Shown here in pieces: positions 22,815 through 34,308 of a stretch of DNA of 64,000 nucleotides. Within the stretch, counting starts at the first letter, position 1. Every line of letters begins with the position of its first letter. The stretch lies in the NCBI GenBank assembly GCA_015680685.1, contig MNCI01018013.1:87455-151454 (forward strand). The letters are read 5' to 3'. The translations under genes were made by a program, and so were the position numbers. The stretch comes from Gnetum montanum (lineage: Eukaryota > Streptophyta > Gnetopsida > Gnetales > Gnetaceae). The notes beneath the pieces are model-generated. The model was given only the letters and a program-made list of their open reading frames with translations. It ran no database searches and had not been told where the DNA came from.

Positions 22815-23733
22815 TGATGAGTGGTGAGGTACCCCTACACTCAACCATACGAATATGAGCATGTACGCATAATCCGGTCAAAAAGGTACCCCTACACTCA
22901 ACCATACAAATATGAGTGTATACGCATGATCTAGTTAAACTTTGTAGACAGACTAGTTGTGGTATCTAGATAATTACACATTGATCGTAGTTCACTATCT
23001 TTCCACTTGGACTAGTATTTACTTTGTCACCATGGTTTAGTCTAGAGTGAGGTGAATGATGGGATCCTAACTAATGCTACTCCTAGAGATGATGGAAAAT
23101 AATCTTAACTTAATCTAATAGGAAATAAAAAGTAAAATCTAAACTAGCCTAAGTGCGATGAGCATCCATCCTTAATCATCCATATGCATCTTTGACCTTG
23201 TGTACTATTTCTAGGATTACCAAGTGCACATTACTTGAGAACTCCTAGATACACTACTAGGTTACCAAGTAGTTACACTTAAATATCCATGATTAAGTCG
23301 TACTCATTCCACATTTAACAATAGGAATAGTAAATGATGATAAAGAAATATTAACGAAGAAAATAATAAATAACAATTAACAATTGAAGTAATTAAAGGC
23401 TAAGTGAATGCTACAATGATGGAGTAATCTCGATCTTTGTTGCTAGTTATGTGTGTGTCCAAGTACATCACACTTGAATAAAGGTTCCATACAATTACAA
23501 TCATCACACTGCAGGCATGCACTAGGAAAAAAATGAAACTAACTAAAAAGATGAAAAAAAAGACTCTCTTTAAGAATTACCAACTCTCCCCTTTCCTATG
23601 CGTTTGAATGTTGTATTTATAGGCCTATAGAGGAATCACGATATCGTATATTCGATATCATTATCCAGGCTACGATATCGTGTACCTGATATCAAGGATC
23701 CAATATCGAGGCTTGGCAAACCACGATTCATCA
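22815..23733 (-). repeat. G1 5' LTR (919 bp)
   Basis: Same ends as the other LTR. It is longer because a 56-bp segment starting AGGTACCCCTACACTC is tandemly duplicated at 22828 and 22884; the other LTR has one copy. TATA (minus strand) at 23614-23621. GATATC boxes at 23640, 23654, 23674 and 23688, with spacing 14, 20, 14. Confidence 0.9.
23640..23707 (-). promoter_or_regulatory. U3 GATATC box array next to TATA (5' LTR)
   Basis: Four GATATC palindromes and one AATATCG within 68 bp, directly upstream of the minus-strand TATA. The two inner pairs repeat a 34-bp arrangement. Box positions are conserved although the sequence between boxes has changed between the two LTRs. Confidence 0.55.
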
Positions 23734-23759
23734 GACGTGATTTCAAAAAAACAAGTCTC

Positions 23760-24250
23760 ATTTGAATCTAATATCAAAATATCAAGAAATTTTCAACTAT
23801 TTTTTTTATCATGATTCATGGTTAGGTCATGGTATTGTAGGTTTGTTAGACCACAAGTCCACTATAACTTATGATATTCCAATTTCTAGATTTTCATAGA
23901 CCATGACTTATGGTTCACATGTGGTTAACCATCACAACTTCACACAATGACTCGTGATCGATTTATGATATAAATAATGACTTGTGGTCTTCTCATGGTT
24001 AATTAAATATTATAATTATAACTCATGATTGTCTCATGATTTTTAACACTTCAAATTGCTAACCATTGAACATCACCATGAATTATGAAGACCTCATGAG
24101 TTACTTATGGATTCCTCAATTTTCATATTTCACTATTTCTTATTAGACCATGACTTGTAGTCTGACCATGATCCAATCATGGTTACTCAGCAAAATCCAT
24201 GGTAAACTCATGATCATAGACCATGACGTATGCTATAATGACACAACTTG
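23760..24250. repeat. Dispersed CATGACTTATGGTC-type motif cluster
   Basis: A dozen or more variants of ACCATGACTTATGGT and its complement (for example CCATGACTTATGGT near 23902, GACTTGTGGTC near 23980, ACCATGACTTGTAGTC near 24147) occur within 500 bp in both orientations. The spacing is irregular. It resembles the motif-rich U3 of the LTR families here, but no LTR ends could be placed. Confidence 0.5.
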
Positions 24251-24589
24251 TCATAAATTTATTATTTATAATTTTTATCAAATTTTAATAGATTTTTATA
24301 GTTATAATCAAGGATTCATCAAGCTAAATTCACAACATATCATGTTCACCCAACTAGGCCTATGAAACAACTTTGTTGCTGCATATGTGTAATGCTTGGA
24401 TTTGTAGCCTTATCTTTTACTTCATGGCATTTTTCTTCTTGAAGAAAAAGTTTCTCCTTAATCTCTTTAGCTTATCTTCACCATCATATCTAGGCCTAGC
24501 TCCAATAGTAAAGATAACAATGATGAACAAGATGATGATAAAGATGCAACATCTATATTTTGAAAAAATTGCAAGCCAAGCATTAGAAT

Positions 24590-25353
24590 GATGCTCAGTA
24601 TGATGGATGATGTGGTATCATGTAAGAAATATTTAGACCATCTATTTGAGCTATTGAACATGTACAACAATTTGCAAAATTTTATAACTACTATTTAGGT
24701 TGACGACATGAATCTTCTCTTCATTGGCTTATAATGGATGCTTTAGAATCTAGAATACTTACTCATCAAGATTTGTGAAGTTGCCAATTCTACATTCTAT
24801 GAGCTATGGTATGCAAACTAGAGGTAACAAATGACTATTATTTAGTAATTGTGTTAAGTGGAGTAGTGCATCCAGTATGCATACTATGAAGAATTATTAA
24901 AGCTAATACTACACATACAAGAGTGTTCTAACATATGTGTTAATGGACAAGGATAGAAATAAAAAATCATCATTATCATCAATGTTGTCCAAGATTAAGA
25001 TTAGCATGACCTTACATAATAATCCATGCAAAATGAGTGTAATCGATGTCCTTCCCTTCATCCTCATGCAAACTCTTGCAATGGCTTCACTCATAGTTGC
25101 ATTTCTCCATGCTCTACCATCTATGCTTCATCATGTTATGCTCACCTACTTCCATTATTATCACAACCTACTCTCAACCATCATTATGCTTATTTTCATG
25201 CCTACATACCATATTCATTTCATTTTCCTACTTCTACACATTTCTCTCTTGTCATCATTATTGGTCATCTTACCCTACTGCATACTCTCTACCTTTGATA
25301 CATTCTATGACAACATCCAAGCCATACTTCAACATGGCCTATTAAGCTACTAG
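24590..25353 (+). pseudogene. Unrecognised degenerate coding stretch
   Basis: One + frame around 24600-24935 contains patches such as KKYLDHLFELLNMYNN and FYELWYAN, separated by single TAG/TAA stops where Gln would fit. It is followed by Cys/His/Ser/Pro-rich frames at 25026-25298, overlapped by a 138-codon hydrophobic frame at 24937-25353. Which frame was real is unclear. A retroelement gag with a Pro/His-rich tail is possible; I do not recognise it. Confidence 0.25.
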
Positions 25354-26950
25354 GTCCTAGTGGTCAAAAAAATTAATTAAATAAATAAAAATTTCTATAA
25401 CACGCAATAAGATCACATATACAATGTAGCTTCTAGCCATGGTTGCTCATGCTAAGGACTGCATGTGCAATGTGTCCTCTAATCATAGTTGCACATGGAA
25501 GGGGTTGCATAGTTAGCATGGTTCTTATTTATGCATTCACACAGCCTTCCTACAAGCATGTAGGTCTAAAACCTTGAATAAAACCCTTACACCAATCCTT
25601 AGAATTAAAACATATACCCTAATCTCATCACCACCATTACCTATTGTCACCTTTCATTCTTTTACCAATACGAGACCTAAGTCCTTACCTCTATAGTTAC
25701 CAATTCTATATTTTTTAGTAAAGCCCTTGTTATTTTATTTAAATTTTTGGTGTTCTGCCCATGTTTTACAAAATTATAGACCTCTGGTATCTATGAATAT
25801 TAATAAGACTATAGGTCTCTACCTCTCTTGATGCATACAAGTGCTCATAACATTGCAGGTCTCTATCTTCCTAGATCTCATAGATACTAGAGGTTTGCAT
25901 CTCCTTAGATAAGAAAATTTTAAATTCAAATTCAAATATTAATTTCTAGTTAAATTTAACCAACTTGTTCAAATGGGTTGACTAGTAGAAATGGATTTAA
26001 AAACTTCATAATTAAGGATATTGGTCCTAGAGTAATACTATGATGGATGAGCTCTCATGAAGTCTTGAAATTCATGCTTAACATTTTTTGTCAAAAATAG
26101 CCATAACTTTTGATCTCAAAAATATTTTTGGATAAATGGATAGTTATTTCTAGTCAATTTTCATCTTTTGAAGGTTGTGGTGAGGTCTAATTCAAGATAA
26201 AATACTCCAAAAATTAGATTTTAGTCCTCTCCCTTAAACTACGCCTTAATAGCCCTGAGAGTTAACATTAGCATAAATTAAGTATCCAATGTCCATTTTT
26301 AGTATATAAATGTTATTTATAATATTTTTAACTTTCCAAACCCAATGGTAATGTTAGATTGGTCATTTGGAAGTTGATAATTAGATAATTATTTAAATCA
26401 TATCTTAGTAGGCTATAACCTAAAACTACAATCATGCCTAATAATTTAATAGTTTCTTATTAATTACATTGTTAGAGTGAGTATCTTATGGGGAATAGAA
26501 ATATCATTAAGAGCCTAGGGAATGAAGCCAAACTCTTACCAAAAAAAAATCAAGTAGTTGAAGAATGAGTTAACAAACCAAAAATGCAAGGAAGATTGAT
26601 GTCAATCCAATAAGCAAAAAGGTCATTTGGCAAACATTGACTATCATGAAGAATCATAATACTATCCTTACAATGTCTATCATACTAATAAGAAGAAACA
26701 AGTTAAGAAAGAATCCAAGAATACAAATAAATATTGCAACATATAATATGCTTGCAATGTCTCTAGCCAATGAAGGACAACATTTGTTATATCCAACTTT
26801 GACCTTAGAGTAGCATGAATACTAATATCCATGTATCCTAGCCAAATTATTAAATTCAAATGCTAGAAAGTTATGTATACAAGATGTTCTACCATATGAA
26901 TTTCTATACCAATTTTAACACAATAAAGAAAGTTGGAATATGAAGATGTT
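25354..26950. other. No gene seen; decayed repeat DNA
   Basis: AT-rich sequence. AGGTCTCTAY-type motifs recur at 25780-25920 (ATAGGTCTCTAC, GCAGGTCTCTATC, TATAGACCTCT). Around 26560-26940 a + frame has few stops, but I cannot link it to a family. Confidence 0.4.
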
Positions 26951-28128
26951 TGATGAGGAACCTAGTGGCATTTTATATGTCTATTATAACTCTTGGATTT
27001 AAGAATTATTTCACACATCCTATGTTTGTATTTCTGAGATGTTCAATCAAGGCTTTTGTCTCCTAGGCATGCTCCTTTGTCTCTCATATCACACTTTTAA
27101 ATTGTGTATATGTATCAAGATTGTTAGAATATTTTGATCTTATTTGGACATCTTAAGGTCCTTCTGACATGTTCCTTTGGATTTTAGATTTCATCCAGAG
27201 TTTATGCTTATAATTCTAGCAAGGGAATACACTAACTTTTCTACATTAGTGCACCCTTGCATTAGTGCCCCTATGTCAGTGCACTTCCTACTTGCCTAGG
27301 TTTGGACCCAAGTGCCAAAAGTGTGATCTAATTAGCCATGGATACAATGATGAATGTCCATTAATAATGATACATTGACAAACCTCCATTGTTATATTGT
27401 AAAAACTATAAATACTCATGATGAACTTTCATATACATTAGAGATATAACATTCATTTCATTTGGTCTTTTGACATCTAGTTTATGTGAAGAGCTCATCC
27501 TCCCTTGGGTAAGGTAATTTTTTTCATATTGTTGTATGTGTTTTGAGTCATTACTTTCATAAGTGTGGCTAGGCTCTATCAAAGTGGTACCTTGCTTATG
27601 TAGCTTAAAACCATTTCATTGATGTGAGCTCCAGTGTTTATGTAATGAATAAAGCTTATGTTTTTTTCTTTATTATATACTATTTATATCATAAAACATA
27701 AAACATAAAAAAATATTTATTTCATTTTTCTAAATTTCAATGATTCATCCTTATCTAAAGAGGTCACAACTATACAACATGGTGTTGGTCCATCAAGATT
27801 GTGACTAGGAGTCATTTCCTACTTTCCATGTATGGTGTTGCACCTATTCCATAAGGGATTACAACACGTGTACATGTTTTATAAGAATTATGCCTATCCC
27901 ATGAGGAATATATATATAATCCATAATAATTATAAAATATAAAATTATAAATATTTTCTCATTTTCTCACCATGAAAACATGAGTTATCATTGAGTGATA
28001 TGTATTATAACTACTTCTATATTTCTTGAATGTAACAACGTACATGAGTATTACTAACAGTTCACTCAACATTTTCTTCAAAGCTTATGACTATATCATA
28101 CTATATTTCTCATGATATAATCCCATCA
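26951..28128 (+). repeat. LTR-C, copy 2
   Basis: Starts TGATGAGGAACCTAGTGGC and ends near CCCATCA. TATAAATA at 27407 and AATAAA at 27648 (interval 241). Flanks differ from copies 1 and 3 on the left, so this copy defines the likely left LTR end. I could not find a matching 5-bp target duplication. Confidence 0.7.
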
Positions 28129-28389
28129 TTCATAGGTAGTGGTACCCATATCATTAATGTTGTTACTAGAAAAGGCATTAGTATTACTTAGAAATACTTG
28201 TATATTTTTTATCTTAGCATTTTTTTTAACTCAAGTATGTGTTTCTTTAGCATTGTATGCAACAAAAATGATATGGTAGATAACCCTCAAAGCCCAACAA
28301 GGACCTCTAACAAAGAAAATACAACAAAATAAAGAAGGGCTTACATCACATTTGAACATTTGAAGGATGCAATCCTACCAACTATTGTT

Positions 28390-28715
28390 TTGGCTTATCA
28401 CTAAGATAAGAAAGGCAGGTGGTGTGATGTTCATGGGGGACACTCTATGGAATTGATTAAATCTACATTTCATTATCTCAAATAATTCCTAATCAACAGT
28501 AGCCTAAAGAATGATTATGCATTGTACATGCCTTTAGAGCTAGTGTACAGTAACTATGAACCCCATTAGAGGTAAGAGCTTTAAGAACAAATGGAAAAAG
28601 ATGATGCTTATCATAGCCTTTCATCTAAATATTTATATGGAAAGGAGAATGATAAAATAGATAGAAAAGAAAAATGATCAATTCTTCATAGAGGTCCTAA
28701 AGATCAAGAACTTAT
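28390..28715 (+). pseudogene. Gag-like remnant cut by Copia B
   Basis: A + frame reads KKGRWCDVHGGHSMELIKS, then LVYSNYEP, with scattered TAG/TAA stops. The W-C-x2-H-G-x2-S pattern recalls the Cys/His region near the end of some Gypsy gag proteins. It follows LTR-C copy 2 and is cut at 28716 by the left end of Copia B. Confidence 0.35.
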
Positions 28716-29858
28716 AGGAGGATAAATAAGTTCAACACAATAGTACCCAATTTTTTCATAGTTGATTTTACATGGTTTCCCAGCTTGGGTACATTCATGC
28801 TCAAAGGATAGAATCCATACACATCTTTAGACTTATTCCTTTAGAAATGTGGTTTCAAGGGTATTACAATATTTACAAGCCAAGCTCTCTGGATCTATAA
28901 GGGATGTTTTCTCTCAAAAAACATATTCAATCCCTCAAGATCCCAACAAGCTATCAAGTATTACAAAAGATACCTTCCCTCAAGAAGCTCATATGATCTT
29001 GTAGGGATTTCAACAAAAAAGGAAATTAAGGAAGAATTGAACTAACTCTTCAAAGTCCTTTCTTTGAAGCTTAATAGAAATTACAAAAAATGATAGAGAA
29101 TAAAGGATCTTAACTTTACTAAGGTATGCATGATGATTTTTCAAGGCTTGCATTTCCTTCCTGAGTATGTCTTCTCTTTATAGGTTTGTTTTTCTCCATT
29201 TTTCTATTGGAATCCTCATAATGGCTAGAAATGGCCATATTGGACATCTTTCTTATGTTCAAAGATATCTTTCTAATTTTCTCAACTTGTAGTAAAGACA
29301 ACTTATATAATCCCAAGATGTCTTTGAGGAGACATATTATCTTGGAACAAGATGTCTTGTCTTAGTATGAGATGCCTTCTATTTTAGCAAGAGTAAAGAA
29401 GAGTAGGTTGAGGGATGGCAATCACACATTCATCAATAATGATTACCAAGACTACTAGAAGAAGGACAAAACACCTACTACCTTTGAATCATCCACAACC
29501 TTTTTGTATCCAAAAGATGCTAGCAAGCAACTAATAATCCAAAAAAAAAATCAAACTGCACAAGTCTTCAGATCTATAGCTACTATAATCATGATGTCCA
29601 TAAAAATATCCAAAAAGCATGCATCATATGAACTAAACATATATAAGCATATATCTATATGATCTCAAGAGAAAATGTTCTCATATATGTAATAGTAAAC
29701 ATGTTAACCAAAGAAAGTAGTTAAATATAAATCATTTCTACAAGCATTAAACTATCACATCCTAATCAAAAACCATATGATCATATCAAAAGTTATCATT
29801 AATCTCACGAGGTTATTTCATAGATCATAAATCTCACAAGGTCATTTCACAAATCACA
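28716..29858 (-). repeat. Copia B 3' LTR
   Basis: Aligns with 43611-44290 over about 680 bp (for example TTTACATGGTT, TAGAATCCATA, TTATTCCTTTA, CAAGCTCTCT, CTATTGGAATCC against CCATTGGAATCC). AGATGTCTT boxes lie at about 29318-29390. Beyond 29400 the two LTRs no longer match, so one has lost or gained sequence. The LTR start (minus TGTGATTTG) directly follows the polypurine tract. Confidence 0.75.
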
Positions 29859-29861
29859 ATA

Positions 29862-29877
29862 ATTTCTCCCCCTTTTT
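29862..29877 (-). promoter_or_regulatory. Copia B polypurine tract
   Basis: The minus strand reads AAAAAGGGGGAGAAAT immediately before the 3' LTR. This is the classic plus-strand primer of plant Copia elements. Confidence 0.8.
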
Positions 29878-29984
29878 GAACATCACCCAAAATAAAGTCT
29901 CTTTGAAAACTCCCCATGCATATGTGTTGTCTCCTTTTTCTTGTTGTTGTTATTTTTCTTATTTTTAAACAAACCTAAACTATC

Positions 29985-32299
29985 CTATCTTAGTAAATGA
30001 GAGTGAGAGACATACCTTACTTACCTAATAGAACATGGTCCTATCCTCATATCTCTACATAATGATATGAGTCTTTGTTCATCAAGGGGTTTGATAAAGG
30101 CATTAACAAGTTGAGCTTCTATCCCAATGTACTCCATCTTAACATGTCCAAGTTGAGAATGTTCTGTTAAAAAATGATGTATTATTTTAATATGTTTTTT
30201 TCTTGAATGTTGGATAGGATTTTTGTTCATGTTGATAACACTATTATTGTCACAAAATATAGGTGTATTGTTAGATTTGATCCCCATATCTTTGAGTGTT
30301 TCTTTCATCCAATGATTTTCAACACAACAACTTCTTGCAAAACATATTTTTCTTTTGCTATAGATAAAGCTATAGATTTTTTTTTAATTTCCCAAGTGAT
30401 AAGACATTTTCCTAGAAAAAAATAGCTACTACTTGTGCTTCTATGGTGCATTATAATACCTAGAAACATCAAGTGAGGAGTCCTTTAGATACCAAAGTTC
30501 CTTGTCAATAGTTTCTATTAGATAGTAAAAATTTCTTTTTATCACTTTTAAGTGTGATTCCTTAGGATTAGCTTGATATCCACCACATATGCCAACACTT
30601 AAAGCAATATTAGGTCCACTAGTAGTTAGATAAAGCACATTGCATATCATACCTTTACAGATTTGTGATCAATTGATATGCTTTGTTCATCTTTGCTAAG
30701 CTTTAGATTTGTAATCATTAGTTTTGTATTAGGCTTGGCTTCAGCTAGATTGAATATTTGTAATAAGATTTTGGTACACTTTATTTGATATACAATGGTT
30801 CCTTCATTGGTTTAAGTAACTTTAAATCTAAGAAAGTTGTTTAGTTTCCCCATCATGCTCATCTCAGATTCCTTCTACATAAGTTCTAAAAACTTTTTGC
30901 ATAGTTTTCCATTAATAGCACCAAAATTAATATCATCCACATATATTTGCACAAGAAGTAAATTATTATCCACCTATTTTAGAAACAAAGTCACATCAGC
31001 TCTACCTCTTTCAAAGCCATTATCCAAGAGATGTTGAAAGAGTGTTTTATACCAAGCCCTAGAAGCTTGTTTGAGCCCATAGAGAGCTTTCTTTAATTTA
31101 AAGATATAATTAGGGTGAACATGATTTATGAATCCTTCAAGTTTGTCAACAAAATATTCCTCTTAAATATTTCCATTCAAGAAAGCACTTTTGACATATG
31201 TTTGATATAATTTGATTCCTTTGATGCTAGCACAGGCTAGAAGGGTTCTAATAGATTCTAGCCTATCTATAGATTGATGTCAATATCCTCTTATTGATTG
31301 TATCCAGCTTTTTTTTATTATGTTTTCATTTTAATTTGTCTTACTCCTAAACACCCATTTTTTTCTAAATATTTGTTTGTTATTAGATTTAGGAGTAAGT
31401 TCCCATACATCATTTCTAATAGATTTTCTCAACTTATCTTGCATCGCTAAGATTCATCCTTCCTTCTTTTCTACTTTACTAAAATTTTTAGGCTGAATTT
31501 GTGAAATGTAAGCAATCTAAGTGCACATCTCTCTTTTTTTGCTTCTATTTTTTATCCCATCATTCAACTATTCAATTACATCATTAAGAGAGTATAACTT
31601 CCTTAATCTTGGCATTTTACATTGATCTTTTATTTTTTTCTTTTATCTGACATATCATCCTCATTCTCATCTTCTATTTCAATTGCTTTATCTAACACAA
31701 CTTTGGGTATTTGAGGATTTTTCTAAATAGGAATTTCTTCATCATCAGTTTTCACATAAAGGTCATCATTATCATCTATTTTCATGTTTATACTTTCCTC
31801 TATAGTGTTAGTTTTTATTGTTGTAAACTCTATACACCCTACTAATTGTAGAGTATTCTAGGAAAATCCTTTTTCATCTTTAGGATCAATTTTTCTTAAT
31901 GAATCATTTTCAATCAAATTAAAATATTTATCATCAAAAACATGAAAGTAGCTTACTAAAGGTTTTCAGCTAGTTAAAAGTTCATAGGGAATTTTTGAGG
32001 TGAATCTTCTTACTAGACCTCTATTAGAAATGTAGCATGCAATGTTGATTGCTTCAATCCAAAAATGATAAGTAACATTTGTATCATTTATGATGGTTCT
32101 TTCCATTTTATTTAGCATTTTATTTTTGTGTTTAGCACCTCCATTTTGTTGGGGAGTCTTGGGAGTAGAGAATTGATGATGAATTTCATTCAACTAATAA
32201 TATTCTTTAAATTTAGCATTTTTATATTCTCCTCCATTATTACTTATGATCATTTTAATTACATAGTCTTTCTCATTTCATAATGAATTACAAATTCTC
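29985..32299 (-). pseudogene. Copia B pol: integrase C-part, reverse transcriptase, RNase H
   Basis: Integrase: 32193-31966 has TPQQNGGAKHKNKMLNKMER and later ACYISNRGLV, the conserved region around the last catalytic Glu; here GVVERKN is GGAKHKN, so the Glu is gone. Reverse transcriptase: about 31350-30650, including the intact catalytic block QIYVDDINFG near 30938 and KALYGLKQASRAWY near 31075. RNase H: 30650-30441 (IALSVGICGGYQANPKESHL) and 30308-30021 (PIFCDNNSVINMNKNPIQHS and AQLVNAFIKPL). Stops and frameshifts break each domain. The adjacent upstream part lies in the duplicated segment at 32300-33878. Confidence 0.85.
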
Positions 32300-33878
32300 A
32301 TAAAATATTCAAAAGCTTCATCTTTATGATATAATAATGTAACCTATGTGAAAGGAGAAAAATAATCTACAATGGTGAGATAAACATCTTTTCTTTTCTA
32401 AAATGAGAGTTTGTAAAGGGCCTACCAAGTCCATATGAAGAAAATCTAAAGGACATGATGTAGAGATGCAATTTTTTTCTTCAAATATTACCCTTATTTG
32501 TTTGCCTTACTACCAAGCATCACATGTATTCACAATGAAGTCCTTAGCTTGGATAGTTTTCAAACCATATCTTTAGAAGAAATAGTTTTGAATATATCTA
32601 TTTTTATGTGACCCAATTTTCTATACCATTGTTGAACATCACTTCTATTGGCAATCAAACACTTGATACCACAGCTAGTAGTATTTTCCAAGATGGTAGT
32701 GTAAATATTTTTTTCTATTACCTTCTTGATTGATGTTTCTAGAATAGGAGTCTTTTACTTTACATGAGTCTTTATATAAAATAACTTGAAATTTTGAATC
32801 ATAGATTTGGCTTACATTAAGGAGATTATGTTTAAGACCCTTAACATATAATACTTCTTTAATATAAGATTGATTTTTATCTTCAAAAGTGAAAATATCT
32901 TTAATCAATGCTTCTCCATCATCTTCAAATGTGACTTTACCACAACATTATTCTAAGAATTATCTAGATTGATACATGTCTCCTATCATGTGTTTTGAAC
33001 ATCCACTATCAATGTACCAAGTGGTTCTTTTAAAAGTAGAGAGAGCACCTTGTGAAAATATTCCTTTTTCAAGCTTCTTATCCTTAGCTTTTCAAACCTT
33101 TTTTTCCTACATGATACCTTTACTGGGCTAATTTGGATAAGACTAGATAGTGTTTTAACCATAAATAACAAAGAGACTGTATATTTCCAAATTTTCCATA
33201 GTAAAAGCATATCGTTTTCCTTATTTGAGCTAGATGCTCAAACTTGGGTAGATATTTCCATTTTGGTGAGGTACTGGTTAATGCTTCAATGTGGGAACCA
33301 TGTTCCAACCCTTCTTTATTACTTGGATTTCTTCCTTGTCCTAGAAAAACTTGTAGGATCTTCTTTCCTTTAGTGAATCTTTCATTGATAAGCTTTGCAT
33401 CTACAAGTTGCTTATTGATCTGCTCATGGAAAATGATTAGCATTTGCATATCAACCTTTAGTTTTAAGTTTTTCTTTTAAAGTTTTGAGTATTTTAGATT
33501 AATTTGAATTGATTATAATTCTTTAGTATGCACCTTCTTCTTCATTTTTATACATAAGATTTAGAAAGAAATGATTTTATTACAAAGAAAGTTATGCCTT
33601 TCTTAAATTGTACCTTTAAATTCTTTAGCCTCTTTTATTTCATTGATATGGTTGATGATGGAAGCTTCATGTGCAAGAGCCATACAAATAAGGTCTGAAC
33701 TTGTCAAAATATCATTGGTTTCTTCTTTGTTATATTCATCAAACTAGCTAATGTAGATATTTTTTACTTTCTTTTCTGTTTGGATAAACTTCTTCTTTTA
33801 TAACCTACTAGCACTAGGATATTTAACACATGACCTCTTCCATCACAAATCCAACATTCTATGGAAGATGTATCAAAA
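32300..33878 (-). repeat. 1.58-kb duplicated Copia B segment, copy A (gag end, protease, integrase start)
   Basis: Near-identical to 41198-42774. On the minus strand it encodes a degenerate zinc knuckle (CFYYGKFGNIQSLC, with one Cys and the His lost; about 33200-33160). The Copia protease motif TWYIDSGCSKHMIGDM lies near 33010. The pre-integrase part (32908-32675; LKHNLLNVSQIYDSKF) and the first integrase motif (HMDLVGPLQT, near 32440) follow. The left border is ATAAAATATT at 32300; the right border is TATCAAAA at 33871-33878, where viral sequence begins. Confidence 0.9.
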
Positions 33879-34308
33879 AGAGGTACACACTTAGATGAAA
33901 AAATTAATGAATATGTAGAATACACACAACAAAAACTTGACAAGCTACCTTGCACAATGATCAATTTCTCAACTCATACCTTGCACTCTCTCACAGTGCA
34001 TTAAATAGAGGAGAAAGACAAAACCAAAGGATAAACCTTCTTAATCAAGCCTATATTGCATCAACGTCTACATAGACATAGCTTCCAGCTAGTACATAAT
34101 AGATCTTAGGATTGACTACAATAATACAAACTCTATCAAGCATAATCAGACTTGTAATTCTGACTCAGACTCTGATTGTAACCCATCTAAGAGATTGAGT
34201 TCCAACCATAGAAGGATAGATTAAGACTATTAGCTTGAGGAGTAGACAAGCCCAATTCATGACTTGCTAATGCCTCTTGCTTCATTTTTACAAGAGGGGA
34301 TACATGGG
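33879..34308 (-). other. Pararetrovirus leader region
   Basis: Downstream of the TATA box on the minus strand, so it corresponds to the 5' end of the viral RNA (and to its terminal redundancy). It contains no long frame. A weak primer-site-like ATCAGAGTC lies near 34170. I see no convincing AATAAA. The segment stops at the duplication border, so the rest of the leader up to ORF1 appears to be missing or reduced to the 24 nt before the ORF1 ATG. Confidence 0.5.

Larger units (their letters stand above)
14563..23733 (-). mobile_element. G1: complete LTR retroelement with gag and a second ORF, no pol
   Basis: Two LTRs (14563-15424 and 22815-23733) begin TGATGA and end TCATCA. The flanking 5-mers are GAGGT (14558-14562) and GACGT (23734-23738), a 5-bp target duplication with one change, so both ends are original. 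On the minus strand the order is: LTR, primer site (22794-22814), gag (from 22682), spacer, internal GATATC/TATA module (18915-19010), coiled-coil ORF2 (18410-15620), LTR. I find no protease, reverse transcriptase, RNase H or integrase in the 7.4 kb between the LTRs. It is therefore a non-autonomous derivative that must have used enzymes of an Athila-like Gypsy element; G2 at 46938-52369 is a relative. Confidence 0.85.

Noticed and set aside
24937-25353. Multi-pass membrane protein of 138 codons
   Set aside because: Hydrophobicity comes from TTC/CTT/ATT-rich DNA; an overlapping frame is also open and no family is recognised, so it is only listed as a doubtful relic.
28716-28730. Exact target-site duplication for Copia B
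   Set aside because: The outer end of the 5' LTR cannot be fixed, so any matching 5-mer would be arbitrary.
33244-33480. 78-codon + strand frame, repeated at 42143-42379
   Set aside because: Antisense shadow of the Copia B gag/zinc-knuckle region; its repetition only reflects the 1.58-kb duplication.
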